64,000 nt of DNA, from assembly GCA_016165875.1 (NCBI GenBank), contig JABBOT010000009.1, forward strand, positions 15,168,566-15,232,565. The letters run 5' to 3'. The position numbers and the translations under genes were made by a program. Shown here in pieces: positions 52,301 to 55,300 of this stretch (position 1 is its first letter; the number at the start of each line of letters is the position of its first letter). Source of the DNA: Acanthopleura granulata. Taxonomy: Eukaryota; Mollusca; Polyplacophora; Chitonida; Chitonidae. Below the pieces are notes generated by a model, which did not search any database, had not been told where the DNA came from, and worked only from the letters and a program-made list of their open reading frames with translations.

Positions 52301-55300
52301 CTTAACCGCCGTCCTGTAAGTGAAATATTCTTCAGTACGTCGTTAAGCATCAGTCAGACAAATAAGCAACTAAATGTGTAATAAGATTATATAATACTTT
52401 GCTTCAGGCGCCGTTTTCATTGCGGAAAATTTTTTCAGTAAAATTACACACATGTTGTTTCGATAGACCCCCCACCCCCACCCCTCATCGTGATATCAGT
52501 TACATGTAGAAGGATTTCCATACATACGACGAAAGCTGGGACGTTTCAAATATGAACTGTAGCGAGATATTTGGCATGTCTATGTCACTTGCTTTCATTA
52601 AAAGTGATCCTCCCTCGACTTGAGCAAAAGTGAAGGTGCTCAGTGACAAGCTATACAGTATACATGTAATTTGTAGGCCTATCATTTTCTCACATTTAAA
52701 ACGGTACAAATGCCTTATAGTCGCGTTTTCAAACTTCAGAATACGACAGGTCTAAATCACGCCAATAACACTTTTTAATTCTAACCCCAGCGCACAGGAT
52801 CTGAAAAGTAAGCAGATGAAGAATTTATAACTATTTCATCGACAAACTGCACAGTACGTTGAGTACGTTGACAAGGTATATTGCATATAATTTGCTGCCA
52901 TTGAAAGCAGGATGGATGCACATTTGCTTCCTTACAGACTTGAGAATGAGGCTAAACTGACTTTTTTTTCATATTTATTATTTGTTTGGTATACAAGCTT
53001 TGTATTTTTCGTATACAGGCTTAGTATTTTTCACTTATAAGGCGGTGGTCAGTTCTAGGGGTGAAGGAAACGGACCATTTTGTCGGTGAAAGCCAACACC
53101 ACTGGCCAGGTCTTTTGACACAGCTGCTGACATACTGCAAGCTGCACGCAAAGTAACCAGAGTGGGATTCGAACACGCGACTTCAGTGTGGTCGTAGACA
53201 AGGAAACGTGCGGTATAGTAACATGTTATTTCGTATACCGCCATTGTTGGGCCTATGAAGCCTATGGTAAAATGTGTACCAATCCTTGTCTGAGTTCTAT
53301 TCCGAGCTGTGTGTCAGGAGCGGTAAGTAACCTATTATACACTGAGGCAGTATTCGCTGTCATTGTAGGCCTCATGTTCTGTATTTGGATTTTTTTGTTT
53401 TATTATATAATGATTAAATGATATTGATTTTATTTCATACTGCATGTGTTTAATTTAAACATACAAAAAGAAAAGAAATTTGAATGTTTATTTCACAACT
53501 TATTGTGAAATTTATTATTGTCTCTTTTTGCAAATTCTTCAGTTTTGTCTTTTAAAGAAATCGGTCGTGCCTGTATTTATCTAGAGATTTTACGTTTGTA
53601 ACAAAATGAACATCATTCAAAATAAACCTGTTTCAATTTTTAGTCCAGAATATATATAGTATGTGAAACTTGTATTGGGGAATATCAGTGTAAATGTATG
53701 GAAGCCGATAGAGGACCTTACGCTACCTCGAGATTTCTAATACAAGGCGAGGTTTCTAGCTAGAGGGCAAGGTAACGAAGCGAAGTAGGGAAGTCGCTTC
53801 GCTGCCTCGCTACTTCGGAATCTCGCCACCTGAGCTCTCTACCTCGCCCTTTATTACAAAGGTAGCGAGGTAGCGAACTAGCTTCTTTGGGCTTTCGTAC
53901 AAATGCTTCGGTATTTTCAAGCTTAGGAATGCATCTGTGTATAAAAACAAGGATTTAACTCCGTCCTCAGGTCGAGACTATAGGTGACGCCTACATGGTG
54001 GTCAGCGGCGTGCCCGTGAGGAATGGCGATCACCACACCCGGGCTATTGCTGACATGGCGCTGGACATACTTAGTGCTCTCATGTACTTCACAGTGCCTC
54101 ACATGCCGCACCAGAAACTCAAGATCCGGATAGGGGCCCACACCGGGGCCTGCTGTGCAGGTAAAGGCTTCCATTCAATTTTACGTTGTTCACACGGCAA
54201 AATTTTAAAGAGATAATACCAGAGAGTTGTGGCAAAAATTCGATCAGCGCTAATGGAGTCGATTTTTTTGCTGCCATTTTAGAATAGCCCCAATGCTTAC
54301 CCTTACGAAATATTAGCCTCGTCTGTACACGTTTTATGGTTCAAAATCGGGAATAAAGTTCATTAACTTTATAATGCTGGTCGCTTTATAACTTTTCAAT
54401 GTTCGGAATATCATCACTACAAATAGTATATGTACGGGTCTGATATTTTGGGGTATATTCTTAGTAGACCGAAATAGACAAATGTTTTTTGGGTTAGTGA
54501 ATATGGAATTTTGAACCAAAATGTCCGGCAGAGCCTCTTTAACCAAAGTCAAAGCGTAACGAGTTAAAGCGAAACCAGTTATCAGATTTCAGCATTCTCA
54601 CTGATAGGAATGCCATCCTGAATATGTGTTTAAATAAACCGACTCTAGAATTTTGACGGGGATTTCTCGGTTTCGTGTTCATATTTCCCGTGCGTCTTAA
54701 ATCTGAGTTGAGCGTAGATCCCTCTCGGAACTTATTTTGAAAGTCTACATTTTAAAAGATTGAATTAAATTCAATGATATTCATTTAAATATAATTTAAT
54801 GTACATCTCTTTTTTTTTTCCTCCGGGCATTATCCGGCTTCCTCCAATCCGGCTTCCAACTGAGACACGCCTATTCTTGGATGTATCTGTTAGCCACTTT
54901 AGATTTTGGTTTTCTGTCTAACTTCTATACTGGTCTCTTGCATTGGTTGACAGGAGTTGTCGGCCTTACCATGCCTAGGTATTGTCTGTTTGGGGACACG
55001 GTGAACACAGCGTCCAGGATGGAGTCCAACGGAGAGGGTAAGTTGTCAAAGATCCTTATGTTTAGGATCCTTGACATTTTCTCGACTAGACATTTTCATC
55101 ATTTACACTTTGTCCATCGGACATTTTCACCATCGACACCACTGAAATTTTCCCCACTAACATTTTCACCACCGATGCTTTCCCCACCAGACAATTTCAC
55201 CACCAGACACGTTCCCTGTCATTTTCATCATGAGATATTTTCCAATTTTTTTTTTCCAATTTCACCGCCTACACTTCCCACCAGACATTTTAATCACCGG

